A stretch of 64,000 nucleotides of DNA from Phycomyces blakesleeanus NRRL 1555(-) (lineage: Eukaryota > Mucoromycota > Mucoromycetes > Mucorales > Phycomycetaceae). The stretch lies in NCBI RefSeq assembly GCF_001638985.1, contig NW_017265141.1, positions 675,001 to 739,000 of the forward strand, read 5' to 3'. Of this stretch, positions 31,476-42,891 are shown in pieces. The position numbers were made by a program, and so were the translations under genes. Under the pieces are notes generated by a model. That model did not search any database, was not told the DNA's origin, and saw only the letters and a list, made by a program, of their open reading frames with translations. Numbering within the stretch: the stretch's first letter is position 1; the number at the start of each line of letters is the position of its first letter.

Positions 31476-32887
31476 ATGAACATGATCTTTGATGCCACTA
31501 CTATGGACATTGTTGATGATTATGAAGAAAGAACAACATATACAATGGCCAATGCTGTACTTCACGAGTGGGAAGTAACCTATCCCAACTCTGGCAATGG
31601 AATCCAGACTCTAGTAACAAAGATGGATTTTGAGCAGACAACTACCAACGAGGAGACTTGTATACAGGGTTCTGATGTGGAGACTTTGGAGGAAGAAAAT
31701 GAAAAAACTGAGAAAAAACCTTACAAGCCCAGAGGCACTTATTGCAAGTACATGCCAGAACAGGTGCAAGGACTTTTTGAGTTAGTTATTGAGAACAGTA
31801 TACTAAAATAAGTACTATAAAGACAGTGCATAAATATTAATTGTTATTTTTATTTTCAAAAGGATGGACTGCTAAGATGGCCACCGAAAAAATGGGCATT
31901 AATGTTCGTACTGGCCAAAACTATATTGCCCAGTATAGAAAAGATGAAGAACAATGTCTTCCTGGAAGTACAGGAAAAAGAATTGTTGGCGCTCCTCACA
32001 AGCTTTTACAACAACATTCATTCTTTCTGATTGCGTACTTTGAGAACAACGTTGCTGCAACTCTTCAGGAAGTACGCACTGCCCTGCTAGAAGAATTTCA
32101 AGATCTGATGATCACTCTGTCTGGCCTTCAAAAGCATTTGGTGAATAAGTGCTGTCTAACACTGAAGAAACTTGAGAAACTTCCTGCAGCTCGCAATTCA
32201 GAATGGGTAATTCAGTTAAGAAAGAACAAGGTGACTGAATGGCTTTCCATTCCGGATTTTGACTATGTCAGAGACTGCGTCTTTATTGATGAGGCAGGTT
32301 TCAACATGCATATCAAGCGCAACTTTAGAAGATCCACCCGTGGAAAGCCAGCAAAAACAACAGCACCAACGCAACAAAGTGTCAGCATTACTATTCTTGG
32401 AGCTATTTCCCAAATTGGTGTAATCAGTGTCACCCTGCGCAAACCACAGGCAGTTGTTAGCTCTAAGAAGCGCAAGTTAGATAAGAAAGTGGAGAAGATC
32501 AATGGCCATGTTGGAACCTGATCAGAGTGTTTTCTACATTTCATTGAAAATGTCATGGACGTATTGGATCACTGTAATCAATAAGGCAAGTACTTGGTAA
32601 TGGATAATGCACCAATACACACTCCAAAGGCCATACAAGAGCTGATAGAGAAAAGAGGATACAAATGCATGTTTCTACCATCTTACTCTCCATTCCTTAA
32701 TCCAATCGAAGAGTTTTGGTCAAAAGTGAAGGCTAGTGTCAAAAGGGAGACACTTTCTGCTGACAATCAATTGACACCAAGAATTGTGGAATCAGTAAAG
32801 AGTGTGACAGTTGAAGATTGTAATGGGTGGATTAGACATGCAGTATCTTTCTTCAATTCTTGCTTAGAGAGAGAAATCAACCTTTAA
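31476..32887 (+). pseudogene. Tc1/mariner DDE transposase, element 2, two stops
   Basis: Exon 1 is 31476-31797 (acidic N-terminus, then YKPRGTYCKYMPEQVQGLFE). The intron is 31798-31862 (65 bp) and exon 2 31863-32887. After splicing, the HTH reads ENRWTAKMATEKMGINVRTG, aligning with element 1. The DDE core has FIDEAGFNMHIKR (D), LVMDNAPIHTPKA (D) and YSPFLNPIEEFWSKVK (E). TGA at 32519-32521 falls where element 1 has Arg, and TAA follows near 32581. All three catalytic residues remain. Confidence 0.85.
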
Positions 32888-33107
32888 TTTTATTTTATTT
32901 TATTTATTATATTCTATTATTTATTCATTTATGTAATATTCTTATTTTTTATGCGCTTCTTATTTCTATATTATCTCTATTATTTATGTTTTTATGTGCT
33001 TTTTTTGAATTTTTTTATGCACTTCTTATACCTTTAGCATCTTTATTCTTTATATTTTTTACATTTTCTTATGCATTTTCTTAAACATTTTTCTATGCAA
33101 AAAATTA

Positions 33108-33296
33108 AAAAATAATATGCAATTTAGGTTTCTTTTATCGCAATTTACATTTATATTTTGTGCAAACACACTTTGCAAATTGAGGCTAAAGTAAAAATTA
33201 AAAGCGTAAATTAAAACGTAAATTAAAAAAAAATACGCAAATTTGGTAGGATAGAATGCAAATTAGTTTTCTGTGTGGCAGCAAACTGATTCTAAA
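33108..33296. repeat. Right TIR of mariner element 2, inner part
   Basis: Reverse complement of about 29105-29297. It is split from its outer part (38633-38723) by the LINE insertion. Its last 14 bp are the LINE target duplication. Confidence 0.85.
33283..33296. repeat. LINE target-site duplication, left
   Basis: aaactgattctaaa here recurs at 38619-38632. The other TIR of the host element shows the pre-insertion sequence. Confidence 0.9.
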
Positions 33297-33300
33297 CGGC

Positions 33301-34656
33301 ATGGCTCTTTCCACTAACACTCCGGAACCACCAGGGGTCAAAAACCCCTCCACCACTGGCTCATCTCCACCATTGCCAACCTCATTCACACCAATCTCAC
33401 CCTCTTTGACACCTCTTTACTCGCAAGTAGCTACTCAGAACGCACTTCCACTTCTCAAAAAGCAACCTCATGTTATCTTCAGCTCTACAAATAACATGAC
33501 CCCACGTACCTGGCGTGTAGGGTCCTCTAAGTTTTCAGTTTTTTTCACTGTTCCACCCAAATCCTCACCCAAGTTTGACCCTTTCTGGAGAGCTCTTCTC
33601 TCAGCCTATCCTCGCGAGGTTAACATGGGCATCACTCTTGGCTCACACTCTTCCCCTGATACATGTGAACTCCATCTACCTACCAGTGCTGACTGCAAGC
33701 AAGCGTGCTCTCAACCTTTGGTAGTTGGCGATTCGTCTTTCCCCGCTCAACCTGCTGTTCCCATTGGCACAATTGTTCACCGTGTTTTCCTAACCAAGCT
33801 TCCTCGTGTTCCTTATCATGACCTGGCTACACAACTCGCCAAATGTATGTCTCCTTTTGGCAAAGTGTGGGAGATCGCCATTCATGAATCATATGGGTTT
33901 TTTGACGGTTCTGGCTATGTTGTCCTCACCAATACACCTACCAACGATGTGCTATCAGATTCTCTGACGTACCAAATTGCATACAACGATACGCAAAAGA
34001 TTCTTGGTAAGTGGCCTTCCATGGGCTCCCACTGCACCTACTGTAAGGAAATGGGGCACTACGTCGCAAAATGCACCAAACGCCCAGCCAAAACCCGAAT
34101 GTGTTTTGGATGCAACAAGACCGGTCACTTACAAGCCAATTGTCCATACATTACCGATCCTTCCAAGACATCCAAGACGTCCAACAAGCGCTCCCGCCAC
34201 CCCAACCGCAATTCGAAGCTCAATCGCCCCATCATTGCGCCCAAGCCTTTGATTCCCACTGAGCTCTCACTCATCTACAGAGGATTGGAGGCCTCCAAGC
34301 ACAACCCTCGTCAACCTGCTTTACATGAGTTGTCTAAGCTGTCTCCCACAAAGACCACCTTCACTCTACCAGCACCAACTGAGACGCCCATGTCCTCTGG
34401 CCCTCGTCCTCAAAGCCGTTCTGTTGACACCCCCACGCATGGCTGGGTCAAAGAGATAGAAGACAGAATGATAACTAATCTCATGGATAGAGATGAGGCT
34501 CAGGCTCTCCAACTCCAGTCTGCCTCTCACCACACTCATCTCCGTTTTCCCCGGCCGGCACGTCCAACAGGCCGCAATACATCTCTCTCTCCTCCTCACT
34601 TTACTCACCCACAAGCCACAAAAGCCCTCGGCGCAGAGGTCAACATTAACCAATGA
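33301..34656 (+). CDS. LINE ORF1 protein, 451 aa, two CCHC knuckles
   Basis: The RNA-binding/chaperone protein of the LINE. The start ATG at 33301 is the first in the element (MALSTNTPEPPG); an open frame upstream belongs to the host TIR. A Pro/Ser/Thr-rich N-terminus is followed by an RRM-like middle (around VFLTKLPRVPYHDLATQLAK) and two zinc knuckles: CTYCKEMGHYVAKC and CFGCNKTGHLQANC (about residues 244-285). The C-terminal part is Ser/Pro/Thr-rich and basic. It is uninterrupted, unlike ORF2. Its TGA (34654-34656) overlaps the ORF2 ATG (34653-34655). Confidence 0.9.
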   Translation: MALSTNTPEPPGVKNPSTTGSSPPLPTSFTPISPSLTPLYSQVATQNALPLLKKQPHVIFSSTNNMTPRTWRVGSSKFSVFFTVPPKSSPKFDPFWRALLSAYPREVNMGITLGSHSSPDTCELHLPTSADCKQACSQPLVVGDSSFPAQPAVPIGTIVHRVFLTKLPRVPYHDLATQLAKCMSPFGKVWEIAIHESYGFFDGSGYVVLTNTPTNDVLSDSLTYQIAYNDTQKILGKWPSMGSHCTYCKEMGHYVAKCTKRPAKTRMCFGCNKTGHLQANCPYITDPSKTSKTSNKRSRHPNRNSKLNRPIIAPKPLIPTELSLIYRGLEASKHNPRQPALHELSKLSPTKTTFTLPAPTETPMSSGPRPQSRSVDTPTHGWVKEIEDRMITNLMDRDEAQALQLQSASHHTHLRFPRPARPTGRNTSLSPPHFTHPQATKALGAEVNINQ

Positions 34657-37600
34657 TTAAAATAGGCACTATGAACTGTAGGGGTCTACCCAAAGTTAGA
34701 CACCCTGAATCATGCTCCTTTTTCATATATCATTTACGCTCACAGGGAATCAATATTTTAGTCCTGCAAGAAACCCATGCCTCATCATCTATGCTTCAAT
34801 CTATCTTTGACCAACAATTTCGGTCCTCTTCATCATTATGGTCTCCACACTGCGGTGTTGTATGCCTTTCCCCTCACATGATCTTCACTGACCCTCTATT
34901 TAGCCCATGTGGCAGGTGTATCATGACAACTATCACGCATGTGGATAATAATTTTTCGCCCTTCAGGATAGGCGTCATCTATGCGCCTGCTTCCCAAACT
35001 CCACGTTATCGTTTTCTTGCCTCTTTACTGCACTCCTGACCTCATCCCTCCCAATCCTTCAAACTTTATTCTATTGGGCGATTTTAACCATGCAATTCAC
35101 TACCACTATGCTCTCGGACGTCGTGCTCCAGCTGACTGGCTACAGTTTATAGATACCAATATGACTGACTGTATCACTCCTCGTGGCCAGCACCCGCAGC
35201 CTACGTTCCACCGAGCCCTGTCTTCCACCACCATTGACTACATCCTTGCATCCTCAAACCTTCACCCTTGCACTACAGACCCACAAGTGAGCTATATTCA
35301 CCAGAAATGGTCTGATCATTGTCTGGTTGCAGTCAGTCTGTCCCTCCCTTCAACCAAGTCTTCTGGTAAGGGACTTTGGCATGCTAACCCTCGCCTAGCA
35401 CAATCACTTTCATTCCATACCAATCTCAACACTCTTCTCTCCACCCTCGTTCCTGCCCTTCGTGCTGATCTTTCTCCTTAAGCCCAATGGGATGCGATTA
35501 AGCTCGAAGGCATTCGTTTCGTTAAATGTTTCTCTTGCCACCTTTGCCCCTCTCTGAACGACCTGGAAACACGCCTACAAAAATGACGGGACCGACTCAT
35601 TCACCGTTTCCGCCACCAACCCACCCAGAACTTCCAACTCCCAGTTGTGGAACGATTGTTGCAGCAAGTCCAACTTGAACGGGTCAAAATTATGGCTCTC
35701 AAGGCCGGGAAACACTGGCGGGAAAAGGGTGAGACTTCTGCAGGATACCTCAAACGCACTATCGCCATTCGCCAATCCCACAAAGCTATTGCAAGCCTCT
35801 GTCACCCTGTTACAAGCGACATTTGCACCACACCCGACGCCATAACTGAGGCTGCAGCAGTCTTCTATGAAGGCTTGTACACCCCTGATCCTATAGACCA
35901 CTCTGCTGTGGATGAGCTGCTCTCTCATTTGCCTTCAGATCTCCATTTGCCAGAACTTGCACAGGACTATATGACTCGGCCATTCACTCTCGACACAATT
36001 CGGTCAGGCGCTGCCCACTCTCCCAGCTCTAGTAGCCAGGGCCCAGATGGTTTGCCATATGAGATTTTCTGCCTCATTCTTGCCCATCCCGTGTGTGGCG
36101 ACCTCGTTTCCTAGATATATAACGATGCCTTGTCGAAGGAAATCTTTCCTCCTTCTTGACAGTCCACTTGTGTCTGCTTGTTGCCAAAAAAAGGCGATCT
36201 CAGTTCTCTGAAGAACTGGCGCCCCATCGCCTTGATTAATACCGATGCAAAAGTGTTTACCCATCTCATGAATGCTCATATGATTTCTGCTGTTCCCACA
36301 CTTATCACCCCGTATCAAACTGGTTTTGTTCAGAGTAGATTTATAGCTGATAATGGAATGCTGACTCGTTTGGTCATGGCACAAGCCGCAAAGGATGGAT
36401 CCTCAGGGATTGGCTTGCTCTTGAACCAGGAAAAGGCTTATGACCGAGTACACCCTGAGTATTTTTGTTGAGTGCTTGCTCATTTCCGCTTCCCTCCTTC
36501 CATCGTTAATTCTGTCTCTTCTCTATTTTTCTCTACGCAGCTACAGATTAATGTCAATGGCTTTCTCTCGCGCCCTCTTACGCAAGCCCGTGGCCTTTGA
36601 CAAGGGGATCCTCTCTCACCAATTCTCTTCAACCTAGCTTTTGAGCCTTTGCTTCGCCGCGTGATACACAATCCTCTGTTCCTTGGTGTCCTCCCTTCTG
36701 TCCCTCCCACTCTTCCCTCTTTACCTCCTGTCAAACTTCTGGCTTATGCCAATGACCTTCTGGTGTTTCTTCCGGACACGGATCACATGTCTTGACTTCA
36801 CCACCATCTCAACACATATGCTGCCGCATCTAACGCTTGCATAAACATGCACAAGACTCAAGCCTTCTCCCTTTCAGGATCGCCACCCCCCAACTGGAAT
36901 ACTTTCCTTCGTGCATATGATGTTACTGATTGGCATGATCGTATGTTACCTACCTCTCTCCGATATCATGGTTTTCCATTATTTTCCTCTATCACTCAAC
37001 GAGACTCCTACAGGACCACCCTCCTGTCAAAAATTGAGACCTTTTGCAGTATTCATGGATCACAATCTCTTTCCTTTTGTGGGCGGGCAACCATCATGAA
37101 CTCTCTTGTACTTTCTCAACTATGGCACGTCCTTCGTGTGGTTTCGTTCCTTTCCACCTTCCTTGACCGAGTTCACTCCATCGTGCGCAAGTTCTTCCAT
37201 GTCAACTCTTTTCCTCCCATTGCTTTTGATACTCTCTGCTTGCCCTGACTACAGGGTGGCCTTGGTATCTTGAATCCTGGTATACAGCAATGTGCTCTCC
37301 AACTTTGCTGGCTGAAGCCCCTTATCCGTAATCCTCTACTGCCTCACGGTCTTGTTCCCCAATGGTTCTTCACTCTTCTTCGCTCCAACATCCCTACCGT
37401 TGATCCTCTTCTTCCCTTACTCTTTCCAGACTGTTGTCCTCGCAACCATCGCACCCTTGATTCCCTGCTGCACCTGGTTGTGAAGGCTATGGATACTCTT
37501 CCCCGAAACTTTGACAGAGTGGTGCTCAACCTTTCCAGTTGTCTCATCCTGCCATTGTCTTCTATGATATTCAGTATGCCCTCTCACCCTCCGTATTGAC

Positions 37601-38436
37601 CTGCTTGGCATGATTTGCGAGTCCACCATCTATACCAAATCGAGTCCAATTTGGATATACTCACATCCATCACTCCCTCTCGTCCTCTACCCCGTTCTGT
37701 CACACTTAACCACATCCTCAACAGAATTCGCGATCATACAATGGTCTTGCATCCCGTTCTCTTTTGAGCATGCATTCCTTCTTTTGTACTGACATTCCAA
37801 CAGCCAGATATTCCTATTCGCGATGGGTCGTCCATTGACTTCCAGCCACTTCTGTCAGCCCAACTTCCCAGTCAGACCTGGTCCTGGCTCACCACGTGCT
37901 CTTACCGTTCTGCCTGCTCCCATCAACTGTCTGATGCTCGTCCCATCCACCCTCCTCTCATCCCATGACAACTTCGCTCCTTCTGGTCTTTTGCCCTCCC
38001 TCACTGGGCTCGGAATGTCTGGTTTTGCGGGTTGCACAATAAGCTTTCATGCCGAGCACTTCTGTACTGCATCATGCCATCCACCGTCTCTTCTCCTCTC
38101 TGCACTATTTGCCAGGTGTCCATCAAGACACAAGAACATTTTCTTCTTGCTTGCTCATTGAAATCTGCTGTGTGGACAGGCATTTGGTTGGAATTCTTTG
38201 GCACCATCCCTCTGCCCTCTGTCCTCTCAAACACTTTCCAATTCTTCGCCTTCCCCCCCACGCTTAACCCTGCAATCCCTGCTTCCTCTGTCTTTGGCCT
38301 AACTATCCTGGCTATTTGGGATCACCACTGGTCTTTCCACTTTAACTCTGTCCCTTTCCTTCCCTCTGCAGTGCTCCACACTGCGCGCAAGTCAATTTCT
38401 CGTCTCTGCTCTGAACTAGAGCTGGACACTCCATAA
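34653..38436 (+). pseudogene. LINE ORF2: APE endonuclease and reverse transcriptase, broken
   Basis: Endonuclease motifs: NCRGLP, LQETH, LLGDFNHAIH, TTIDYILAS and SDHCLVAVSL. RT motifs: GPDGLPYEIF, KNWRPIALIN, LLNQEKAYDRV, QGDPLSPILFNLAFE and LAYANDLLVF. The C-terminal motif is CTICQVSIKTQEHFLLAC. One frameshift lies near 35030; after it a single frame runs to 38436 with about ten stops, several where Trp or Arg is expected. Both catalytic Asp positions read Asn: motif A has LLN where LLD is expected, and motif C has YAND for YADD. The copy cannot make active RT. Confidence 0.92.
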
Positions 38437-38618
38437 CTCCTCCATTTTTTTTAAAACAAAACAAAACAAAAACAAAAACAACCATAAAATTTAAAAGCCA
38501 AAAACATTATATAATCTACAAAACCTTACAAGCAAATATTTTAATTTTCTCTTTTCCTATTCAATCAGAGACCTTTAATAAAATCCTGAGCTTTTTCTTC
38601 CTGGCTCCATACAAAAAA

Positions 38619-38632
38619 AAACTGATTCTAAA
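38619..38632. repeat. LINE target-site duplication, right
   Basis: Second copy of aaactgattctaaa, directly after the LINE A-run, so its left edge is uncertain by one or two A. Confidence 0.9.
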
Positions 38633-38723
38633 AAAAAGCAAACTCTTTTTTATAAACCGCCAACTTTTTTTAAAAAACTATAAACTTATTTTTATAAACC
38701 ACGATCAAATAGGAAAAATCCAG
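38633..38723. repeat. Right TIR of mariner element 2, outer part
   Basis: Reverse complement of 29017 to about 29110. Ends ..ggaaaaatccag followed by ta. Confidence 0.85.
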
Positions 38724-39395
38724 TATATATATCTTTATTTATTATTACTATTATTATTATTATTATTAAAAATATTTGCTTTATACAAATACTATGAATG
38801 AAATTAGTGTGGCTGCCACTAATGGTAGTGGATATGCCACTAATTTATTTTAATTAACCAATCAAATTGGCTCTAGAGTTTGGTAAAAATATTAAAAAAA
38901 GATGAAAAAGATAAAGTTGTATTTAAGAGCAAAATAACATAATAGAAACATTCTTTTTTTACATATATATCATATAGAGAGTATAGCAACTTGAATTATT
39001 TATTTTTTATTTGAAATCATAAAACTTTTTTTTGTCCTATTGTCAAGATTGTTGTATTTTGACTATGCTACTAATCAATGTGGCAGACCAACTATCTTTT
39101 CCACTAATTTACCAAAAGTACGGGATTTAAATTGATTTGTTTATATTTTATTTTGCTCAAATTTTTACTTTGTATTCATTTTTCCCTTTCATTGTAAATA
39201 AACATCATCTTGAAGTTATTTCTTAAGATAATAGTGAATCTTTATAGCTACTTTATACATCTAATTTACATGACTTGCTCTCTATTTTATTTTTACCTGT
39301 TTTAATTTGCAAAATAAAAGTATATTTTAATTATTGAAAAAACAAAAAGTTATTCTTTATTGCTTGTGAGAGGAGTAAGGCATATTCCTTTTACA

Positions 39396-39617
39396 ATGAC
39401 AGAGGCTTGTGTTGACTTTATTCCAACAAGAACAAATAAGATACCAAGTGCAACTGCAAAGATAAATGTACTGATCAACTATCTGTGGAAAAAGAAACAG
39501 GAGATGGATATCAGCATATTCTTAGAAGAGCAAAAGCTCATTCAACTGCAGTTCTACATGTATACAAGGCAATGCCAACATATTATGCGTGAAGACGGCA
39601 TTGTAGAGATGAACTGA
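39396..39617 (+). CDS. Hypothetical ORF, about 73 aa
   Basis: From ATG 39396 it begins MTEACVDFIPTRTNKIPSAT and continues with helical, charged sequence. The frame is open slightly upstream. It sits within the 22-bp-TIR element and may be a remnant of its transposase or accessory gene. No motif supports a function. Confidence 0.25.
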   Translation: MTEACVDFIPTRTNKIPSATAKINVLINYLWKKKQEMDISIFLEEQKLIQLQFYMYTRQCQHIMREDGIVEMN

Positions 39618-40854
39618 GAAAGATTGAGTAGTTAACAAAAGTTGTACTACTTCTTGAGACTTGAGAAGTTAATTTTGAAATATCAATTTGCTTTACACAA
39701 ATTCAGAGGTCAATTAGTTGCTGTTCTTCTCCTTCAAGAAGTGATGAAGACTGAACACCAAATGGAGAAGTGACAAATCATACATATTAAATTTAGTATC
39801 ATGCAAGATATTTCATTAATACTTTTCTTTATTAAAAAATATACTGGCAAAGTTAAGCAGAGAAGTTCAAGGAGAAGAGTTGAGGTATGTATATTTTGTT
39901 CAAATTTAAAACTTAATACACTGACTAAACTATATTTTTAAAAGTAGTCTTGGTGAGACAGAAAGTAGTGTGGCAGCCTCACCACCAAAAAGAAACATGC
40001 GGAGCCATCAAATTTATATATTTTTTGAACTCTCTGTTATTTCCATCTTCCAGAACAACAACAAAAAATTCTCTTTACAATCTCTCTTTTTTAATCAATG
40101 ACAAATCGACTCATTTTCTCTACTTTCTTCTATTACTTTTCCTGTAATCACATTCAAACAACATGCATCACTCAAAATTCAAGACACTTTTGGTATAAAA
40201 TCACTACAATTGTGTTTTGATTTTTAAAAAAAAAGACTAATGCAACTAGAAAAACACATTTTTTTGCAGTTTTTTTTTCAAGCAGCTACTATATAATACA
40301 CTCTAGACTTCCTTTCACAAAATACAGACAATGTAAGTTACAGTCTTACTAAATTGATATTGTATAGGGTATACTAAACAATCTGGCTAGCTATCAATGA
40401 GTAGGTGCATCTAATTACTTGAGACTTGTGCTGCAGCATGATAGCTACTGAACAATCTTTGAATTTAAACAAATTATAAAGGTAAGCTTACTGGGCTATG
40501 TGTATTTACTTTGTATATTCACTTATTTTTTAGACTTTGTCTTTAATCACAATTACTTAAAGCTGTTAATGAATATACTTGAGGTAATTACAGAAAAATA
40601 CTTTTAAGTACATATATTTATAGTATTCTTTACTTTAGCTTTACACAACTCTGGAATGAGATTGTTTGAACATTCTCTCAGTAGAAAACCATCAATAATT
40701 ATAAATTATAAAGAGTTCTGTTATTTATAGCTGATATATCTAAAGGTATATATTACTTGTATAACTAATATATAAGTTAGTATATATGCAAAGTATATTG
40801 CTAGTATTATTATTAAGCTTGTATATGAATATGCACCATTATATGCCATGTGAA

Positions 40855-41000
40855 AGACATAGTATATCATATATTATATTATATAGTCCATTGTATAGTC
40901 TATAGTATAATATATTGCATAATACATTGCATAGTACATCATATGGTACATTGTATAGTATATCATATGGTATATCATATAGTATATTGTACAGCCCATT
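40855..41000. repeat. AT-rich microsatellite-like tract
   Basis: Irregular 'tatagtatatcatatggtat' units. Confidence 0.7.
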
Positions 41001-41084
41001 TTACATTTGCTATTGTATATTTCTATTATATATTTCTATTATATACTCTACTGCGCAGCAAGCATATGAATAAAAATAAAATTC

Positions 41085-41185
41085 ACTAATTTTACCACCA
41101 ATTTTTCTATATATGAATTTACTACCAAGCTTTTACTACCAATTTCTTCATATATGGATTTACTACCATACTTTTACTACCAATC
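41085..41185. repeat. Subterminal repeats of the 22-bp-TIR element
   Basis: 'tttactaccaa' recurs about five times with 'cttcatatatggat' spacers. They lie 160-280 bp inside the right TIR and are possible transposase-binding repeats. Confidence 0.5.
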
Positions 41186-41384
41186 TGTCTGAAACTAAGC
41201 CAATCAAGCATGCTGCCTTACCATTCAGTAAATTAATAGCAATACAACTATGATTAGTAGTAAGCATAGCTCATTTACTATCAATTTTCTCTGCTTTAGC
41301 ATTGTGTGGTCAGCCACCAAATTTCATACAAATTAGTAGTATTCCCACACTAATTTCATTCATAGTGAAATGAGATTATGAAGA

Positions 41385-41590
41385 GAAAAAGTATTTTATA
41401 TTATCATTTTTAAAGTTGTTTGCTTCAAATGCATAAGATGACAAAGAGAAGAAGTATTGTATATTTCTATTAAAGTTGTTTGCTTCAAATAAATATGATG
41501 AAGGGAAAAATATTTTGTATTGCAATTAAAGTTCTTTGCTTTAAATGAATAAGATGAGAAGAATAACTATATTATATTGGTATTATTAAA
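41385..41590. repeat. Degenerate tandem repeat, unit about 70 bp
   Basis: Three to four copies of 'aaagttgtttgcttcaaatg' plus 'ataagatga..gaagaa' directly outside the 22-bp-TIR element. 41590-41930 is otherwise featureless. Confidence 0.6.
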
Positions 41591-41934
41591 AAAAATTATT
41601 TTGTACTAATGAGATGATAAATAAATGAATTAAATTTATTTATTATTATTGAAAAAATGGCTTGAAAGAATAAGATAAAGTAAAAAATTGTATTTATTTA
41701 TTAATCTTTAATGGTTTATTAAGTTAATAAAACTTATAAATCATTAGAAACATCCACGTCACATTTAACCCTGATATGATGGATACGTTTCAGTGATATT
41801 TGCTGTCCTTTTGCTATAACATATTTGTTAAGACTTTCTAAGAGCGTTTAAAGCTGTTTTTTTCACTTAAATTATCTTTTATATATCAATTGATCTCTAA
41901 GTATATTATCTTATCACTTCTCTAACTAGGGCAA

Positions 41935-42670
41935 TGAGCCTTCAGACATTTACTGTCCACCAATCTAGTGATCTCATTGTCTGTCTAATCATCAGACATT
42001 GCTGCCTTTTGAAGGATATAAGCACAATTGTCTCTTTTTGTGACTGTATTAATGACTTCTTTGTTTTTAAGGTAAGTCATAAAATGCTGGCAAATAAGCT
42101 GTACATACATTTAAAGAATAACAGTGAGTATCAAATAATATATATATATATATATATGTATCTAATTCGACACTTACTAACAAATCATGCTGCTGTCTTT
42201 TTGATGCAGTTCTTTTTCTGTTTGCAGATAAAGACATTCTGCAGGACTCATGAACCTGATTGCAAAAATGGTTTTTTACTATACGTGCAAGATCAATTGT
42301 AAGTATGCCAGCAGATTGAGGTTGGCTCCGCAAATACGCAGTTAGAGCCAGTACAAGACCATGGTTATAGCCACCTGTAAAGTAGCTTGTAAGAACCCAT
42401 CCTAGCTTTGCGGCATTTGCAGCTACTTTTCTTTGGTCACTACTGCTGAATTTCTGCTTTTTCAGATACTCATTAATCAATTTCTATGAGAAAAGTGCTA
42501 GATGTCTTGGCCATTATTTTTAAATCACATCTTATGGAGATTGTGGAATGTCTCTTTTCAGGTATATAATCTTCTTCTATTAATGATGAAAGACCAGTGA
42601 CTGCTTCAATGCCTGATGTGACATTAGAGTGTCTTGGCAGTTTTAGATGTTTTGATTTTACTTTTGCAGT
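41935..42670 (-). pseudogene. Unknown multi-exon gene next to a dead Harbinger
   Basis: The minus-strand coding runs HSNVTSGIEAVTGLSSLIEE, then INEYLKKQKFSSSDQRKVAA, SANRKRTASKRQQHDLL, then after an intron (about 42180-42085) LICQHFMTYLKNKEVINT. One TAG interrupts the last exon and an exon join or frameshift near 42485 is uncertain. Helical and basic, no known domain. Its position upstream of and divergent from the Harbinger relic at 42892 suggests a partner gene of that element (inference). Confidence 0.4.
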
Positions 42671-42891
42671 GATTTAATTTATTTAATAATTGGATATCAG
42701 TAATCTAAATTTAAAATATTTTCAATCTATAAACAACTAGGCACTACCATTAGTTGTTTGTAGATTGAGATTTAGAGATTGCAGAGTTTAATTTTTTTAG
42801 CAAACAAATTTAAGCAGAATTGATTACGCTCTCTATGTTTTCTCTGTTTCTTTTCTACCTTTTCTTTTAACAACTTGACATCTTATTCAAG

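Larger units (their letters stand above)
33297..38618 (+). mobile_element. LINE (APE-type non-LTR retrotransposon)
   Basis: Two overlapping ORFs: an ORF1 with CCHC knuckles, and an ORF2 with an APE-type endonuclease, RT and a C-terminal Cys/His motif. It is followed by a short 3' region ending 'ctggctccatac' and an A-run, and sits within a perfect 14-bp target duplication. The 5' leader is only about 4 nt before the ORF1 ATG, so the copy is either full length with almost no 5' UTR or slightly truncated. 38437-38618 is the non-coding 3' part, with (caaaa)n stretches. Confidence 0.92.
29017..38723. mobile_element. Long Tc1/mariner-like element 2, with nested LINE
   Basis: The TIRs begin CTGGATTTTTCCTATTTGAT at 29017 and end with its complement at 38723, flanked on both sides by TA. 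Each TIR is about 280 bp. Removing the nested LINE (about 5.34 kb) gives about 4.4 kb, long for this superfamily. It carries a DDE transposase (31476-32887, +) and a separate HTH gene (29701-30201, -), both broken. Confidence 0.85.
38791..41366. mobile_element. DNA element with 22-bp TIRs, no transposase seen
   Basis: 38791-38812 (actatgaatgaaattagtgt plus gg) is the perfect inverted complement of 41345-41366. The interior (2.6 kb) is AT-rich and holds an 86-codon ORF of unknown identity (39360-39617), an AT-dinucleotide-like tract and 'tttactaccaa' repeats near the right end. It is a non-autonomous or eroded element. The termini resemble (C)ACTATG..., but the superfamily is not settled and no clear target duplication is seen. 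Confidence 0.55.

Noticed and set aside
35039..38436. A recoded genetic code (TGA read as Trp) to explain the many TGA codons in LINE ORF2
   Set aside because: The intact genes here use TGG for Trp and end on TGA or TAA normally, catalytic Asp codons are also lost, and one stop is TAA; decay explains the data better.
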